NCBI GenBank assembly: GCA_038327655.1
Contig: JBBQLG010000002.1
Span: 1 to 64,000, forward strand
Length of the DNA: 64,000 bases
Direction of reading: 5' to 3'
Source of the DNA: JBBQLG01 sp038327655
Lineage (GTDB): Bacteria > Bacteroidota > Bacteroidia > Cytophagales > Spirosomataceae
Shown here: positions 8,909-18,508 of the stretch, piece by piece
Numbering within the stretch: the stretch's first letter is position 1
Layout of the letters: each line of letters opens with the position of its first letter
Program-made: the position numbers and the translations under genes
The notes under the pieces: generated by a model
Told to the model about the DNA's origin: nothing
Databases searched by the model: none
What the model saw: only the letters and a program-made list of their open reading frames with translations

Positions 8909-10720
8909 CTACTGATCGACCATCGCTTCGAAATACTTCTTGATTTTCAGTGCTTTGTCCTGACCGACTACGCTGGCTACATCGTCAAATTCGGCGTCTC
9001 TGATCTTGGTGACACCCTTAAAGTATTTGAGAAGCTTGGCCGCCGTTTTTTTGCCGATGCCGTCTACGTTCTCCAGTTCGCTGATCAGGCTATTGCGGCT
9101 GCGCTTGTCGCGGTGATAGGTAATGGCAAAGCGGTGAGCTTCGTCGCGGCACCGCTGGATAAGCTTGAGCGACTCCGAGCGTTTGTCGATGTACAGCGGC
9201 AGTGAATCTTCGGGGAAATAGATTTCTTCCAGTCGCTTGGCAATGCCGATAATCGGCACTTGCCCGTAGAGGTTCAGGGCTTTCAGGGCATCGCAGGCCG
9301 CACTTAGTTGCCCTTTGCCCCCGTCAATAATAATCAGATCGGGCAGGCCGGTTTCTTCTTCCAGCACCCGCGTGTACCGACGTGTGACGATCTCGTACAT
9401 CGACGCAAAGTCGTTCGCCCCGATCACGGTTTTGATGCTAAAATGGCGGTATTGCTTCGGGGCTGGTTTGCCGTCGATGAAGCAGACCATAGCCGCTACC
9501 GGATTGGTACCCTGGATGTTGGAGTTATCGAAACACTCTATGCGCGTCGGCAGGGCTTTTAACTGTAAATCCTGCTTCAGTTTAATCAACACCCGGTCTT
9601 TTTTGCTGGCACTGGCGGTTGCCTCGGCAGAGGCCCGGTCCTGTCGTTCGCGCCGGAAGTACAGCACGTTTTTCAGCGACATGTCCATCAGCTTGCGCTT
9701 ATCGCCGATTTGGGGAACGGTAATTTCGGCTTTCAGGTCGACATCGAGCGGGATGTTGGTGATAATCTCTTTGGCGGCTGATCCGTACAGGTCCCGGAAC
9801 TCAACGATAATCATGGCCAGCAAATCGGCTTCCGGCTCGTCGAGCTTTTTCTTTACCTCCACCGTATGCGCCTGAATAATGGTACCGTTGACAACCTTCA
9901 TAAAGTTGACGTAAGCGGCCGATTCGTCCGAAGCAATGGTAAACACATCGGCGTCGGCAATCTTGGGGTTCACCACCGTCGACTTGCTCTGGAACCGCTG
10001 CAAAACGTCGAGTTTATCTTTCATCACCTGCGCCTGCTCAAACGCCATGTCATTAGCTGCGGCTACCATCCGGCCTTTGAAATAATCCTGAGCCGGTTTC
10101 AAATGACCCTTCAGGATGTGGTGAATCTGTTCGATGTCTTTGAGGTATTCCGCTTCGGGCTGTTTGGCTTCGCAGGGGCCTTTGCAGTTTCCGATGTGGT
10201 ACTCTAAACACACTTTAAATTTTTCCGCCTGAATGTTATCCTGGGTCAGGTTGTAGTTGCAGGTGCGAATGGTGAACAACTGGCTGAACATCTCCAGCAC
10301 GGTATACATCGGTTTCAAATTGGCGAACGGACCGTAGAAGGTGCCCAGCTTCCGGTCGATGCGCCGGGTGGTAATCACGCGGGGAAACGGCTCGTCGGTG
10401 ACGCAAATGAACGGGTAGGTTTTATCGTCCCGGAGCAGGATATTGTATTTGGGCAGGTACCGTTTGATGAGCTGGTTTTCCAGTAGCAGCGCGTCGAATT
10501 CGGTATTAACGATGGTGAACTCGATCTTTCGGATTTGACTGACCAACCGCAGCGTTTTGCGGTCGTGCTGTTTGGAGTTGGTAAAATAACTGCTGACCCG
10601 ATTCCGCAGATCTTTGGCTTTTCCCACGTAAATCACCTCGCCCGACACGTCGAAGTAGCGGTATACGCCCGGTTCGTGGGGAACCCGCGCCAGTTCCTGC
10701 TTGTAATCAAATTCTGCCAT
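8909..10720 (-). CDS. uvrC: UvrABC excinuclease subunit C
   Basis: A 603-residue DNA repair nuclease that makes both incisions around lesions marked by UvrA and UvrB. The order is a GIY-YIG nuclease domain at the N-terminus (PGVYRYFDVSGEVIYVGKAKDLRNRVSSYF), a UVR domain that binds UvrB near the middle, the RNase H-like second nuclease domain (IECFDNSNIQGTNPVAAMVC, LIIIDGGKGQLS), and a helix-hairpin-helix end (LENVDGIGKKTAAKLLKYF). The ATG at 10720 (MAEFDYKQEL) is preferred over an upstream in-frame start because the family begins close to this point. Confidence 0.96.
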   Translation of the reverse strand: MAEFDYKQELARVPHEPGVYRYFDVSGEVIYVGKAKDLRNRVSSYFTNSKQHDRKTLRLVSQIRKIEFTIVNTEFDALLLENQLIKRYLPKYNILLRDDKTYPFICVTDEPFPRVITTRRIDRKLGTFYGPFANLKPMYTVLEMFSQLFTIRTCNYNLTQDNIQAEKFKVCLEYHIGNCKGPCEAKQPEAEYLKDIEQIHHILKGHLKPAQDYFKGRMVAAANDMAFEQAQVMKDKLDVLQRFQSKSTVVNPKIADADVFTIASDESAAYVNFMKVVNGTIIQAHTVEVKKKLDEPEADLLAMIIVEFRDLYGSAAKEIITNIPLDVDLKAEITVPQIGDKRKLMDMSLKNVLYFRRERQDRASAEATASASKKDRVLIKLKQDLQLKALPTRIECFDNSNIQGTNPVAAMVCFIDGKPAPKQYRHFSIKTVIGANDFASMYEIVTRRYTRVLEEETGLPDLIIIDGGKGQLSAACDALKALNLYGQVPIIGIAKRLEEIYFPEDSLPLYIDKRSESLKLIQRCRDEAHRFAITYHRDKRSRNSLISELENVDGIGKKTAAKLLKYFKGVTKIRDAEFDDVASVVGQDKALKIKKYFEAMVDQ

Positions 10721-10777
10721 AGGTGATAGAAAACAAGCAAATCGGGTGAAAGGTTGCCGGAAACTTGGGGTAGGATG

Positions 10778-10856
10778 CAACAACACCGGGTTAAAACCCG
10801 GCGCAAAAACAAGTTGGCAACGTTGCCTTGCGCCGGGTTTTAACCCGGTGTTGTTG
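10778..10856. repeat. 29-bp perfect inverted repeat between uvrC and the PBP gene
   Basis: Bases 10778-10806 are the exact reverse complement of 10828-10856, with a 21-base spacer. Each arm also holds a smaller palindrome, CGGGTTAAAACCCG in the left arm. On the minus strand it lies between the PBP stop and uvrC, so it may end or process that transcript, but there is no T run. It looks like a REP-type intergenic element. Confidence 0.75.
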
Positions 10857-10873
10857 AGCAGCGGTGATGCGCT

Positions 10874-13246
10874 TTAATTCAGGATATCCTCATCCTGTGA
10901 CGGCACAACTTTGGGCGGGATATACCGCTGCGAGGAGTCGATGTAGTAGCCGCCACAATCGATTTTGTAGTTGTTCGGATTGCGGAACGGTTCCGGTTTG
11001 TAACGCGTCAGCGACGGGTCTTTGTACACCCGCTGCATGTACAACGCCCACGCCGGCATGGCCATCCGGGCGCCCTGCCCAAATTCCAGCGACCGGAAGT
11101 GAATGGTCCGGTCTTCGCCACCAACCCACAGGCCCGACACTAAATTTTGGGTCATCCCCATAAACCAGCCGTCCGAGTAGCTCGACGTAGTACCCGTTTT
11201 GGCGGCAATCTGGTTGCCACCCTCCAGCAATTTGTACTGAACACGTAGCCGCGATGCCGTGCCGGTTGGCTCCTCGGTAGCCCCGCGCATGATATGCAGC
11301 ATGTCGTAGGCTTTGTCCGCACTGATGACCTGATTGGCCTGTACCGTAAACCGCTTTAACTCATTGCCGTTTTTGTCGGTGATGCGCAGAATCGTCATGG
11401 GTTTTACGTGGTAGCCGCCGTTTGCGAAGGTGCAATAGGCGCCCACCATCTCAAATACCGTAACATCGCTCGTGCCAAGACAGAGCGTTGGGTTTTCGGT
11501 CAGCGGGCTTTCGATGCCCATTTTCTGCGCTGTTTTGATGACCGCCCCCGCGCCCGTTTTCTTGATGAGGTACGCACTGACCGAATTGATCGAGTTACCC
11601 AGGGCTTCGCGCAAAGACAAACTCTGATAGCTGTACCGGCCGTTCGAGTTTTTGGGCTGCCAGGGTGGTCCGCCGTTATGGTCTTCGCCGTGGGCAAACA
11701 CGACCGGCTGATCCGTTACGTGGTCGCAGGGTGTCAGGTAACTTTCGTTGAGCGCGGTCAGGTACACAAACGGCTTAAACGTCGACCCCGGCTGGCGACG
11801 CCCCTGCCGGACGTGGTCGAATTTCAGGTGCTTGAAGTTGATACCGCCCACCCAGGCTTTTACGTGGCCGCTGTTGGGGTCCATTGACATGAAGCCGGTC
11901 TGCAGCAGCCGTTTGTAATATTTCAGCGAATCGAGCGGACTCATGGTAGTGTCCTTTTCGTTGCGCCGACCGCCGTACACGAACACTTTCATCTTGACCG
12001 GCTGCCGCATGGTCGCCCAAATCGCTTTTTCATCGCCGTTCAGTGCCACTTTTAACGCCTGATACCGTGCCGATTTTTTGGCTACGCCCGTGATGTATCC
12101 CGGCATCTCGACCCATTTGTTGTTCTTATCCCGAAACACCCACGGATTTCGGCCGCGCCAGTGTTCGTAAAATTTACGCTGCTGATCGCGCATGTGTTCC
12201 ATCACGGCGGCTTCGGCGTAGAGCTGCATCCGTGAGTCGATGGTCGTATAGATTTTCAGACCGCTGGTAAACAGGTTCAGTTCGGCGTTGGGATTGGCGT
12301 CATTGTACTCGTCGATCCACTTGGTGAGATCGTCCTTAATGACCGTTCGGAAGTATGCCGCGATGCCGGTGTTCTGGTTTTCGATGCTGAAGTCGAGTTT
12401 AATCGGCTTCATTTTGTACTGGACGAACTGCGGCATGGACAGAAAGCCGTATTTCCGCATTTGGCCCAGCACTACGTTCCGGCGTTGCAGGGCGCGGTCT
12501 TCAAACGCCCGCGGATCGTAGCGGGACGGGTTTTGCAGCATCCCGACCAGCAAGGCACTTTCTTCGACACTCAGCCTCCAGGGTTCTTTGCTGAAGTACG
12601 TTTTAGCCGCCGTTTTAATACCGTACGTGTTATTGCCGAACGACACCGTGTTGAGGTACATCATCATGATCTCCTGCTTGGTGTAGTTGCGTTCTAACCG
12701 CACCGCCAGAATCCATTCTTTCGTTTTAGCGATCACTGTCCGAATGATCGGGATGTTGCCCAGCACGCCCTTAAACTTCTCCTCCCGCGTCTCAAACAGG
12801 TTTTTAGCCGTTTGCTGCGTCAGGGTGCTGCCCCCGCCGGAACCGCTTTGCCCGGTGGCTATGCCTAAGATCGCCCGGACAATCGAGCGCGAGTCGATGC
12901 CGGAGTGCTTCATGAAGCGAGCATCCTCGGTGGCCACCAGCGCGGAAATGACGTTGGGCGAAACCTGCGAAATATCGACGGGGGTGCGGTTTTCGAGATA
13001 ATACTTGCCCAGTTCGATCCCATCTTCGGAGTACACCTGCGAGGCAACTTCACTCTGCGGGTTTTCGAGGGCTTTCAGATTGGGCATCCCGCCGAAAAGC
13101 CACAGGAAATTGAAGCTGACGGCCAGGATGTAGAAAAAAAGGAGACCGATACCCAGCAGCGATACACGCCAGATGCGTCGAATCAGGGTACGGTATGGAC
13201 CAGGGGCAAGGTCGAACATTCGTTGGGGTGTAGTTTGTGGTGTCAT
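10874..13246 (-). CDS. Class A penicillin-binding protein (PBP1A-type)
   Basis: A 790-residue bifunctional peptidoglycan synthase anchored by one N-terminal helix (residues about 28-52). The GT51 glycosyltransferase domain shows ATEDARFMKHSGIDSRSIVR and GGSTLTQQTAKNLF; the transpeptidase domain shows the active-site PGSTFKPFVY (SxxK), SINSVSAY (SxN) and KTGTTSSYSDGWFMG (KTG). Length and domain order match PBP1A/PonA. The start codon directly touches a hairpin element (13247-13292), which could hide the ribosome-binding region. It lies downstream of the PorW-like gene on the same strand, 61 bases away. Confidence 0.93.
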   Translation of the reverse strand: MTPQTTPQRMFDLAPGPYRTLIRRIWRVSLLGIGLLFFYILAVSFNFLWLFGGMPNLKALENPQSEVASQVYSEDGIELGKYYLENRTPVDISQVSPNVISALVATEDARFMKHSGIDSRSIVRAILGIATGQSGSGGGSTLTQQTAKNLFETREEKFKGVLGNIPIIRTVIAKTKEWILAVRLERNYTKQEIMMMYLNTVSFGNNTYGIKTAAKTYFSKEPWRLSVEESALLVGMLQNPSRYDPRAFEDRALQRRNVVLGQMRKYGFLSMPQFVQYKMKPIKLDFSIENQNTGIAAYFRTVIKDDLTKWIDEYNDANPNAELNLFTSGLKIYTTIDSRMQLYAEAAVMEHMRDQQRKFYEHWRGRNPWVFRDKNNKWVEMPGYITGVAKKSARYQALKVALNGDEKAIWATMRQPVKMKVFVYGGRRNEKDTTMSPLDSLKYYKRLLQTGFMSMDPNSGHVKAWVGGINFKHLKFDHVRQGRRQPGSTFKPFVYLTALNESYLTPCDHVTDQPVVFAHGEDHNGGPPWQPKNSNGRYSYQSLSLREALGNSINSVSAYLIKKTGAGAVIKTAQKMGIESPLTENPTLCLGTSDVTVFEMVGAYCTFANGGYHVKPMTILRITDKNGNELKRFTVQANQVISADKAYDMLHIMRGATEEPTGTASRLRVQYKLLEGGNQIAAKTGTTSSYSDGWFMGMTQNLVSGLWVGGEDRTIHFRSLEFGQGARMAMPAWALYMQRVYKDPSLTRYKPEPFRNPNNYKIDCGGYYIDSSQRYIPPKVVPSQDEDILN

Positions 13247-13292
13247 GTGGTGTCGGCGGGGTCGCCCGTGCGATTCTCAAAACCGACACCAC
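13247..13292. repeat. Hairpin element of the 'TTCTCAAAACC' family next to the PBP start
   Basis: GTGGTGTCGG (13247-13256) and CCGACACCAC (13283-13292) are exact reverse complements. The right half reads TTCTCAAAACCGACACCAC, sharing TTCTCAAAAC with the two hairpins at 37897-37983. Here the left half is interrupted by about 17 extra bases. The element touches the PBP start codon on the minus strand. Confidence 0.65.
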
Positions 13293-13307
13293 GAACAATC
13301 AACCAAA

Positions 13308-15578
13308 TTACTTACGTTTTGCGGTTGGTTGGTTGGCTGCTGCCTGAAATTCTTTTACACGGGGCAGCAGCGGGCTGGCCGGGTAGTCGCGGGCGAACTC
13401 ATCCAGGGCCTGCCGGTAGGCATCGCCCCCCTGCACGTGACCAATCAGAATAACGCGCAGCAGGGCCATTTTATCTTCGATCTGCGTACCAACGTACTGA
13501 CCCAAAGCGGCTTCTGTACGCGCTAAAGCCTCGGTCATGTTGCCCGTTTTATAAATGTTGTACAGGTCGGTGTACGCATTCTGCGCCTGCGCTTCGGCCC
13601 CCGCCGTTTGCCCCGCCGATACCGCGGCCCGGTTCAGCAACCGGGCGTATGAAGAGTTCGGGAATTCGGCTGTCAACCGGTTCTTCCAGTCCGAAGTGCG
13701 GGTTAACTGCTCATTGGCGAGGTACAAGAGGTAATAGGCTTCGGGTTTATACGTCGTGCCGGGAAAGCGCGTCAGCATCTGTCCGAAGGTCTCGATCACA
13801 TCGTTCGGCTGGTTTAGCTGGAATTTGTACAGCTTACCGAGTTTGTAATAAGCGTCTTCCATCCGTTGGTTTGATCGTTGCAGGGCTTCTTTCGTAAACG
13901 GAATCTGCGCGTACAGCACGTCTTTTTGCGCTTTGATCGCGTTCGCAACCGGATCGCCGACGGGCGTACCGGGACCGGGCTGACCCACCAAAGCTGCGCT
14001 CGGGGTGATAACCGGGGCCGGATTGATGTTGTTGGCCGGTGAGCCGCCGTTGACTGGATTGTTGTCGGCGGCCTGCGCCTGCGAGGCTTCTTTGTTGCTG
14101 CGACGCCAGTTGTCTTCCAGCGGACGGTTTCCCCAGCGAACACCAAAATCCTGCTTCGACTGCGCCAGTTGAACGGGATTGTACAGAATCCAGCGTTCGC
14201 CGGGCTGTAAATCGGAATTCGTCGCGCCGGACAGGTTGGTGGTACGGCCGGTGATCTGTTCAGCTAAAGCTTGTTGCTCTCTGGCTAATTTCTGCTTTTG
14301 CTCCAGTTGGCGTTCGAGTAATTTATCGAGGGCGGCCGGGTTCATCTGCGCCAGCCGCTGCAGACTATCTTCGGTCAGAATAGTGGTCTGACTGATGACA
14401 AATTCATCCAATATCTTTTTGCGACCCTGCGTAGCAGCATATTCCGGCAATTGCTGCGGGAGCAGGGCCAGGGCACTGTCGTAATACACGCGGGCCTTCG
14501 GGTAGTCTTTCTTGTTCTCGAAAAACAGTCTCCCCATCTCCAGATACGTGTACGGAATCTGGGCCGTGTTTGTCGTCGTGGCCTGAATCGACTGGCGGTA
14601 AAAACTAATGGCCCGGTCGACGTTGCCGCGCCGGGACTCGAGCAGGCCCATTGTGTAGAAAATCTTGTCCCGGAGATCGGTGTTTTTCTGGTCGGCCAGC
14701 ATGTCGTTGAACGTCTCCGTCGAGCGGGCGGCCTGTTTCACGTCGCCGGCCGCGCCACTGCTTTGCAACAGAAAAATCGTAGCGTAGAACGTCTGGTCGT
14801 AACTGGGCTTGGCTTTCAGCAACGCACTGTACTCGGCGGCTGCTTTGGCCGGTTGGTTCACCAGATCGTATAACTGACCGGCAATCAGCCGAAGCCGGGC
14901 GGTGGATTCGCCTTTAGTCAATAGCGGAAACACGGCATCTAAAATCGCGGCCGACACGGCGTATTCGCCCTTTAATTCGTGGAGATACGCTTTGGTGAGG
15001 TAAAAGTCGCGGGTATTGTCTTTGTTCAACGGCTGTTCGCGCAGGTAATTGGCGACGTTCAGCGCGTTGGGGAAGTCAGCCGTTTCGACGTAGGCCCGCA
15101 TCAGACCAATCAGGGCTTCGTGTTTGTCGTTAGCATCGGTGCCCTTCGTATTCACGAATTTGAACACTTCAATGGCGTTGGGCAAATCCTGTTTGTAGAG
15201 CCGGGCGCGGCCGATGAGGTTATACGAATTATCGAGCCATTTGCTGTTCTGATGCCGCTCGGCCACGATGGACGCTTTTTTAATAGCATCGTCCAGTTGC
15301 TGCTTGTAGGGCTGCGTCGTGAGTGAGTCGATGGGCAGCAGAATGGGCAAGAGTTTATTGTAATTTTCCTGCCTAGTTTTAAACAGGGCCAGTTCCGTTT
15401 CCCGAATCCGGTCGCGGGCAATCCAGTAGGCATTGTAATGAGCCGTCGTGTTGTGGTACGCCGTACTTATCTTGCCGTTACTGTATTGCGAGCACGACCA
15501 GAGGCCGTTGGTCAGGCCAGCGGCTACCAGCAGGATCGGGAGCCAGCGGAGGGTATTATGTGAAAAAGGAGACTGCAT
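13308..15578 (-). CDS. Tetratricopeptide-repeat lipoprotein, PorW/SprE-like
   Basis: A 756-residue lipoprotein built largely of TPR-like helical repeats. The signal peptide ends in a lipobox-like GLWSC, followed by AYHNTTAHYNAYWIARDRIRE, which closely matches the start of PorW/SprE, the periplasmic lipoprotein that links the type IX secretion ring to the translocon. Helical repeats fill residues about 100-400, a Gln/Asn/Pro-rich linker (residues about 480-530) follows, then more repeats to the C-terminus. With gldKLMN and PorP/SprF only 5 kb away a type IX role is reasonable. Other large TPR lipoproteins of Bacteroidota remain an alternative. Confidence 0.75.
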   Translation of the reverse strand: MQSPFSHNTLRWLPILLVAAGLTNGLWSCSQYSNGKISTAYHNTTAHYNAYWIARDRIRETELALFKTRQENYNKLLPILLPIDSLTTQPYKQQLDDAIKKASIVAERHQNSKWLDNSYNLIGRARLYKQDLPNAIEVFKFVNTKGTDANDKHEALIGLMRAYVETADFPNALNVANYLREQPLNKDNTRDFYLTKAYLHELKGEYAVSAAILDAVFPLLTKGESTARLRLIAGQLYDLVNQPAKAAAEYSALLKAKPSYDQTFYATIFLLQSSGAAGDVKQAARSTETFNDMLADQKNTDLRDKIFYTMGLLESRRGNVDRAISFYRQSIQATTTNTAQIPYTYLEMGRLFFENKKDYPKARVYYDSALALLPQQLPEYAATQGRKKILDEFVISQTTILTEDSLQRLAQMNPAALDKLLERQLEQKQKLAREQQALAEQITGRTTNLSGATNSDLQPGERWILYNPVQLAQSKQDFGVRWGNRPLEDNWRRSNKEASQAQAADNNPVNGGSPANNINPAPVITPSAALVGQPGPGTPVGDPVANAIKAQKDVLYAQIPFTKEALQRSNQRMEDAYYKLGKLYKFQLNQPNDVIETFGQMLTRFPGTTYKPEAYYLLYLANEQLTRTSDWKNRLTAEFPNSSYARLLNRAAVSAGQTAGAEAQAQNAYTDLYNIYKTGNMTEALARTEAALGQYVGTQIEDKMALLRVILIGHVQGGDAYRQALDEFARDYPASPLLPRVKEFQAAANQPTAKRK

Positions 15579-15752
15579 TTACGGGGTGAATTATGCTGAA
15601 TCGGCTTGGCAACCCGCCCCCGTCCGCTACCTTCGCAGCAGGTGGCCGGTAAACGCGTTACCTGATTAAACGCCGACGATCCGGCCTACTGTATTAACTA
15701 TAGGTCAAATTAACGAAATGTCTGTACAACAACCCGTCTGACCCGATTGCTG

Positions 15753-15974
15753 ATGGAAAATAAAGACCCTAATGCGGACCGTAAGCCGTCGGCCTTCGCG
15801 CAGTACAGCAGCATTGGTATTCAGATGCTCGGTACCATTGGTCTCGGTGTTTGGGCGGGTCGCTGGCTCGACGGTCAGCAACACAACGCCCGTCCCATCT
15901 GGACCATCGTACTGGCCCTGACCGCCATCGGCGCATCGCTCTACCTGTTTATCCGGCAATTACCCAAACAATAG
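15753..15974 (+). CDS. atpZ: AtpZ/AtpI-family ATP synthase assembly membrane protein
   Basis: A 73-residue protein with two transmembrane helices (QMLGTIGLGVWAGRWLDG and WTIVLALTAIGASLYLFIRQ), the AtpZ/AtpI form. These proteins help assemble the c-ring or act as small ion channels in the F0 locus. The ATG at 15753 is the natural start; an in-frame TTG lies six bases earlier. It begins the ATP synthase gene set, opposite to and divergent from the PorW-like gene. Confidence 0.82.
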   Translation: MENKDPNADRKPSAFAQYSSIGIQMLGTIGLGVWAGRWLDGQQHNARPIWTIVLALTAIGASLYLFIRQLPKQ

Positions 15975-16050
15975 GGAGGTTGTCTGTGCCGAATGACCCG
16001 GATCGCTACCGCCGGAACACCCGTATTTCTTCACCGAATCCCGACCGCTG

Positions 16051-16413
16051 ATGCTTCGCCCGGTACTGCTTACCGCCACGCTCGCTATTGCATTTTTCGT
16101 AGCTGACCGGCTTGGCTATCCCGCCTTCGTCCATCCACAGTGGAAGGCCATGCTGATCTTCTTCCTGAGTGTATCCTTTTTAATTCATCGGCTGATGAGT
16201 GCTGGTTCTCAGGATAACCGCGCAAATTTCATTCCATTTTACATGGCCTCTACTATTGCGCGGTTCCTGCTGAGTGCGGCCTTCGTGGGTTTTTTTCTGT
16301 TCCGGCACGTAGAGCAGCGACGCTTGTTTATCGTGGAGTTTCTTGTATTATATATATGTTATACCAGTTTTGAAATCTTCGGTTTGGGGCGTAACTTGCG
16401 ACGCGATTCGTAA
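16051..16413 (+). CDS. Small membrane protein of the ATP synthase locus
   Basis: A 120-residue protein with four hydrophobic stretches (about residues 4-20, 33-48, 65-85 and 92-110), ending in a basic tail. It lies between atpZ and atpB on the same strand, the place where AtpI-like proteins often sit, so a helper role in F0 assembly is inferred from position. No clear family motif is seen. Its end comes only 19 bases before the atpB start. Confidence 0.65.
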   Translation: MLRPVLLTATLAIAFFVADRLGYPAFVHPQWKAMLIFFLSVSFLIHRLMSAGSQDNRANFIPFYMASTIARFLLSAAFVGFFLFRHVEQRRLFIVEFLVLYICYTSFEIFGLGRNLRRDS

Positions 16414-16432
16414 AACCGCACCTATTTTGTTT

Positions 16433-17542
16433 ATGCTCCGCTCGATAATTTATAAAAGTTTACTCGTTTTTGCGCTGATTATCAGTTCGTTTGCCTCGGT
16501 CACGGCGCAGGAGGCTCATAAGGAAGAGGCCAAAACCGGGAAGTTCAACGTGGGTGGCATGATCATGCACCACATTAAAGATGACCACGGCTGGGAACTC
16601 GCCCGCGGTCTTACGATTCCCCTGCCGGTGATCCTGTACACGAAAGAAAAAGGGTTGTCAGTCTTCTCCTCGTCGTCATTTGGTCACGACGGAAAACACG
16701 ATGGTTTTATCAACGAACACGGCAAAATTCACCTGCTGAGCGCCGATGGCAAGGTCGATGAAGAAGCTAAAGTGTACGACTTCTCGATCACCAAAAACGT
16801 GGCTTCTCTGCTGTTGAGTGCCCTTATCCTGATTACCGTATTCACGTCGGTGAGCAGTGGGTACGCTAAAAACCGGGGCCGGGCACCCAAAGGCCTGCAA
16901 TCGTTTCTGGAACCGGTTGTCGTTTTCGTCCGCGATGAGATTGCCCGCCCGAACATTGGCCCGACCTACACCAAGTACCTGCCGTACCTGCTGACGCTGT
17001 TCTTTTTCATCTTAGTGAACAACCTGCTGGGTTTGCTGCCCGGCGCGGCCAACCTGACCGGCAACATTACGGTGACGCTCGTGCTGGCGGTGATTACGTT
17101 TTTCATCGTCAACCTGAGTGCCAACAAGCAATACTGGATGCACCTGGTAAAGCCCACCGGTGTACCCATCGCCCTGCTGCCGATTATGATTCCGGTCGAA
17201 ATCGTGGGTCTGTTCATGAAGCCCATCTCGCTGATGATCCGGTTATTCGCCAACATTACGGCCGGCCACATCGTCATTCTGAGTTTGCTGGGTCTGATCT
17301 TTTTGGCCAATAATATGGCGGGTCCGTCGATGAGCTGGGCCATTAGTCCGGTCGTAGCCCTGTTCGCCCTGTTCCTGAACATGATCGAGTTGCTGGTGGC
17401 GTTTTTGCAGGCGTTCATTTTTACCCTGCTGACGGCCATGTACATCGGCAGCGCGGTCGAAGATCACCACGACGCCGATGTACACGGCATTGGCCTTGAA
17501 GGCGCGGCCGGTTACCGCGGACCGGGCGAGGAGATTGGTTAA
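16433..17542 (+). CDS. atpB: F0F1 ATP synthase subunit a
   Basis: A 369-residue proton-channel subunit of the F0 sector. It carries a signal-like N-terminus (residues 1-24, ending VTAQ) and about 100 extra N-terminal residues, a form usual in Bacteroidota. The membrane part shows the diagnostic PISLMIRLFANITAGHI with the essential Arg, and FLQAFIFTLLTAMYIGSAV at the end. The ATG at 16433 was chosen because it begins the signal-like peptide; an in-frame start 90 bases upstream would overlap the preceding gene. Confidence 0.95.
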   Translation: MLRSIIYKSLLVFALIISSFASVTAQEAHKEEAKTGKFNVGGMIMHHIKDDHGWELARGLTIPLPVILYTKEKGLSVFSSSSFGHDGKHDGFINEHGKIHLLSADGKVDEEAKVYDFSITKNVASLLLSALILITVFTSVSSGYAKNRGRAPKGLQSFLEPVVVFVRDEIARPNIGPTYTKYLPYLLTLFFFILVNNLLGLLPGAANLTGNITVTLVLAVITFFIVNLSANKQYWMHLVKPTGVPIALLPIMIPVEIVGLFMKPISLMIRLFANITAGHIVILSLLGLIFLANNMAGPSMSWAISPVVALFALFLNMIELLVAFLQAFIFTLLTAMYIGSAVEDHHDADVHGIGLEGAAGYRGPGEEIG

Positions 17543-17610
17543 TCTCCCGCATTCGTTAGTACCCCTGTTTTGCAATCTTTTGTTTGTTGTACCTATAAAT
17601 TCAATTTCTC

Positions 17611-17868
17611 ATGTTGATGGCATTTTTGACCATGTTGTTGGAAGCGTCGGGTAGTGTAGCCGTAATGGGTGCTGCTATCGGTGCTGGTTTAGCCGCTATC
17701 GGTGCTGGTTTGGGTATCGGTCGGATTGGTGGTAGTGCCATGGAGGGTATCGCCCGTCAGCCGGAAGCGGCTGCCCGGATTCAGACCGCCATGCTGATTA
17801 TCGCGGCCCTGATCGAAGCCGTAGCCCTGTTTGCTGCCGTTATTTGTCTATTGGTTGCCACGGCCTAA
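17611..17868 (+). CDS. atpE: F0F1 ATP synthase subunit c
   Basis: An 85-residue hairpin protein that forms the rotor ring. Helix 1 is Gly/Ala-rich (GAAIGAGLAAIGAGLGIGRIGG), the loop is the conserved ARQPEA, and helix 2 holds the ion-binding Glu in LIEAVALFA. The extra polar residues of sodium-binding c subunits are not evident, so proton coupling is likely. It sits between atpB and atpF. Confidence 0.96.
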   Translation: MLMAFLTMLLEASGSVAVMGAAIGAGLAAIGAGLGIGRIGGSAMEGIARQPEAAARIQTAMLIIAALIEAVALFAAVICLLVATA

Positions 17869-18009
17869 TCCGCCCGGCCCCGCCGAAAACCGGGCGTGTC
17901 GTTTGCAGTAGGCAACGGCAGCATCGCCCAAACCCATTGACTCAGATTTGTCCGGACGGGATAGCCGCCGGACAAAGCTGTTTATCCCAAACGATTGATT
18001 GATAACGCC

Positions 18010-18504
18010 ATGGATTTACTCACTCCCGACTTCGGTCTTTTATTCTGGCAGATACTGATTTTCGGTATTCTGTTTTTTGTGTTGCGTGCCTTCGCCTGGA
18101 AACCAATCACGACCAGTTTGCAGGAGCGCGAAGACGACATTCAGTCTGCGCTCGATCTGGCGCAGCAAACCCGTGCCGAAATGGCGCAGTTGAAAGCGCA
18201 GAACGATAAAATCCTGATCGAAGCCCGCACGGAGCGCGACACCATCCTGCGCGGAGCTAAAGACACCGCCGACCGGATGATTACCGAAGCGCAGACCAAG
18301 GCCGTAGCCGAAGGGCAGCGGATGCTGGAGCAGGCCCGCGAGTCGATGCAGAACGAACGGCAGGCCTTAGTGGCACAGATGAAGCGCGAAGTGGTTTCGC
18401 TGTCGCTCGGTATTGCCGAAAAAGTGTTGAATAAGGAACTCGGCGATAAAACGGCGCAGGAGCAATTGGTAAATGATTTGGTAGCCCAGTCGCGGCTAAA
18501 CTAA
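18010..18504 (+). CDS. atpF: F0F1 ATP synthase subunit b
   Basis: A 164-residue stator subunit with one N-terminal membrane helix (GLLFWQILIFGILFFVLRAFAW) followed by a long charged coiled coil (LQEREDDIQSALDLAQQTRAE onward), the standard b-subunit form. The ATG at 18010 (MDLLTPDFG) is chosen over a TTG 15 bases earlier. It is separated from atpH by four bases. Confidence 0.95.
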   Translation: MDLLTPDFGLLFWQILIFGILFFVLRAFAWKPITTSLQEREDDIQSALDLAQQTRAEMAQLKAQNDKILIEARTERDTILRGAKDTADRMITEAQTKAVAEGQRMLEQARESMQNERQALVAQMKREVVSLSLGIAEKVLNKELGDKTAQEQLVNDLVAQSRLN

Positions 18505-18508
18505 GCTT

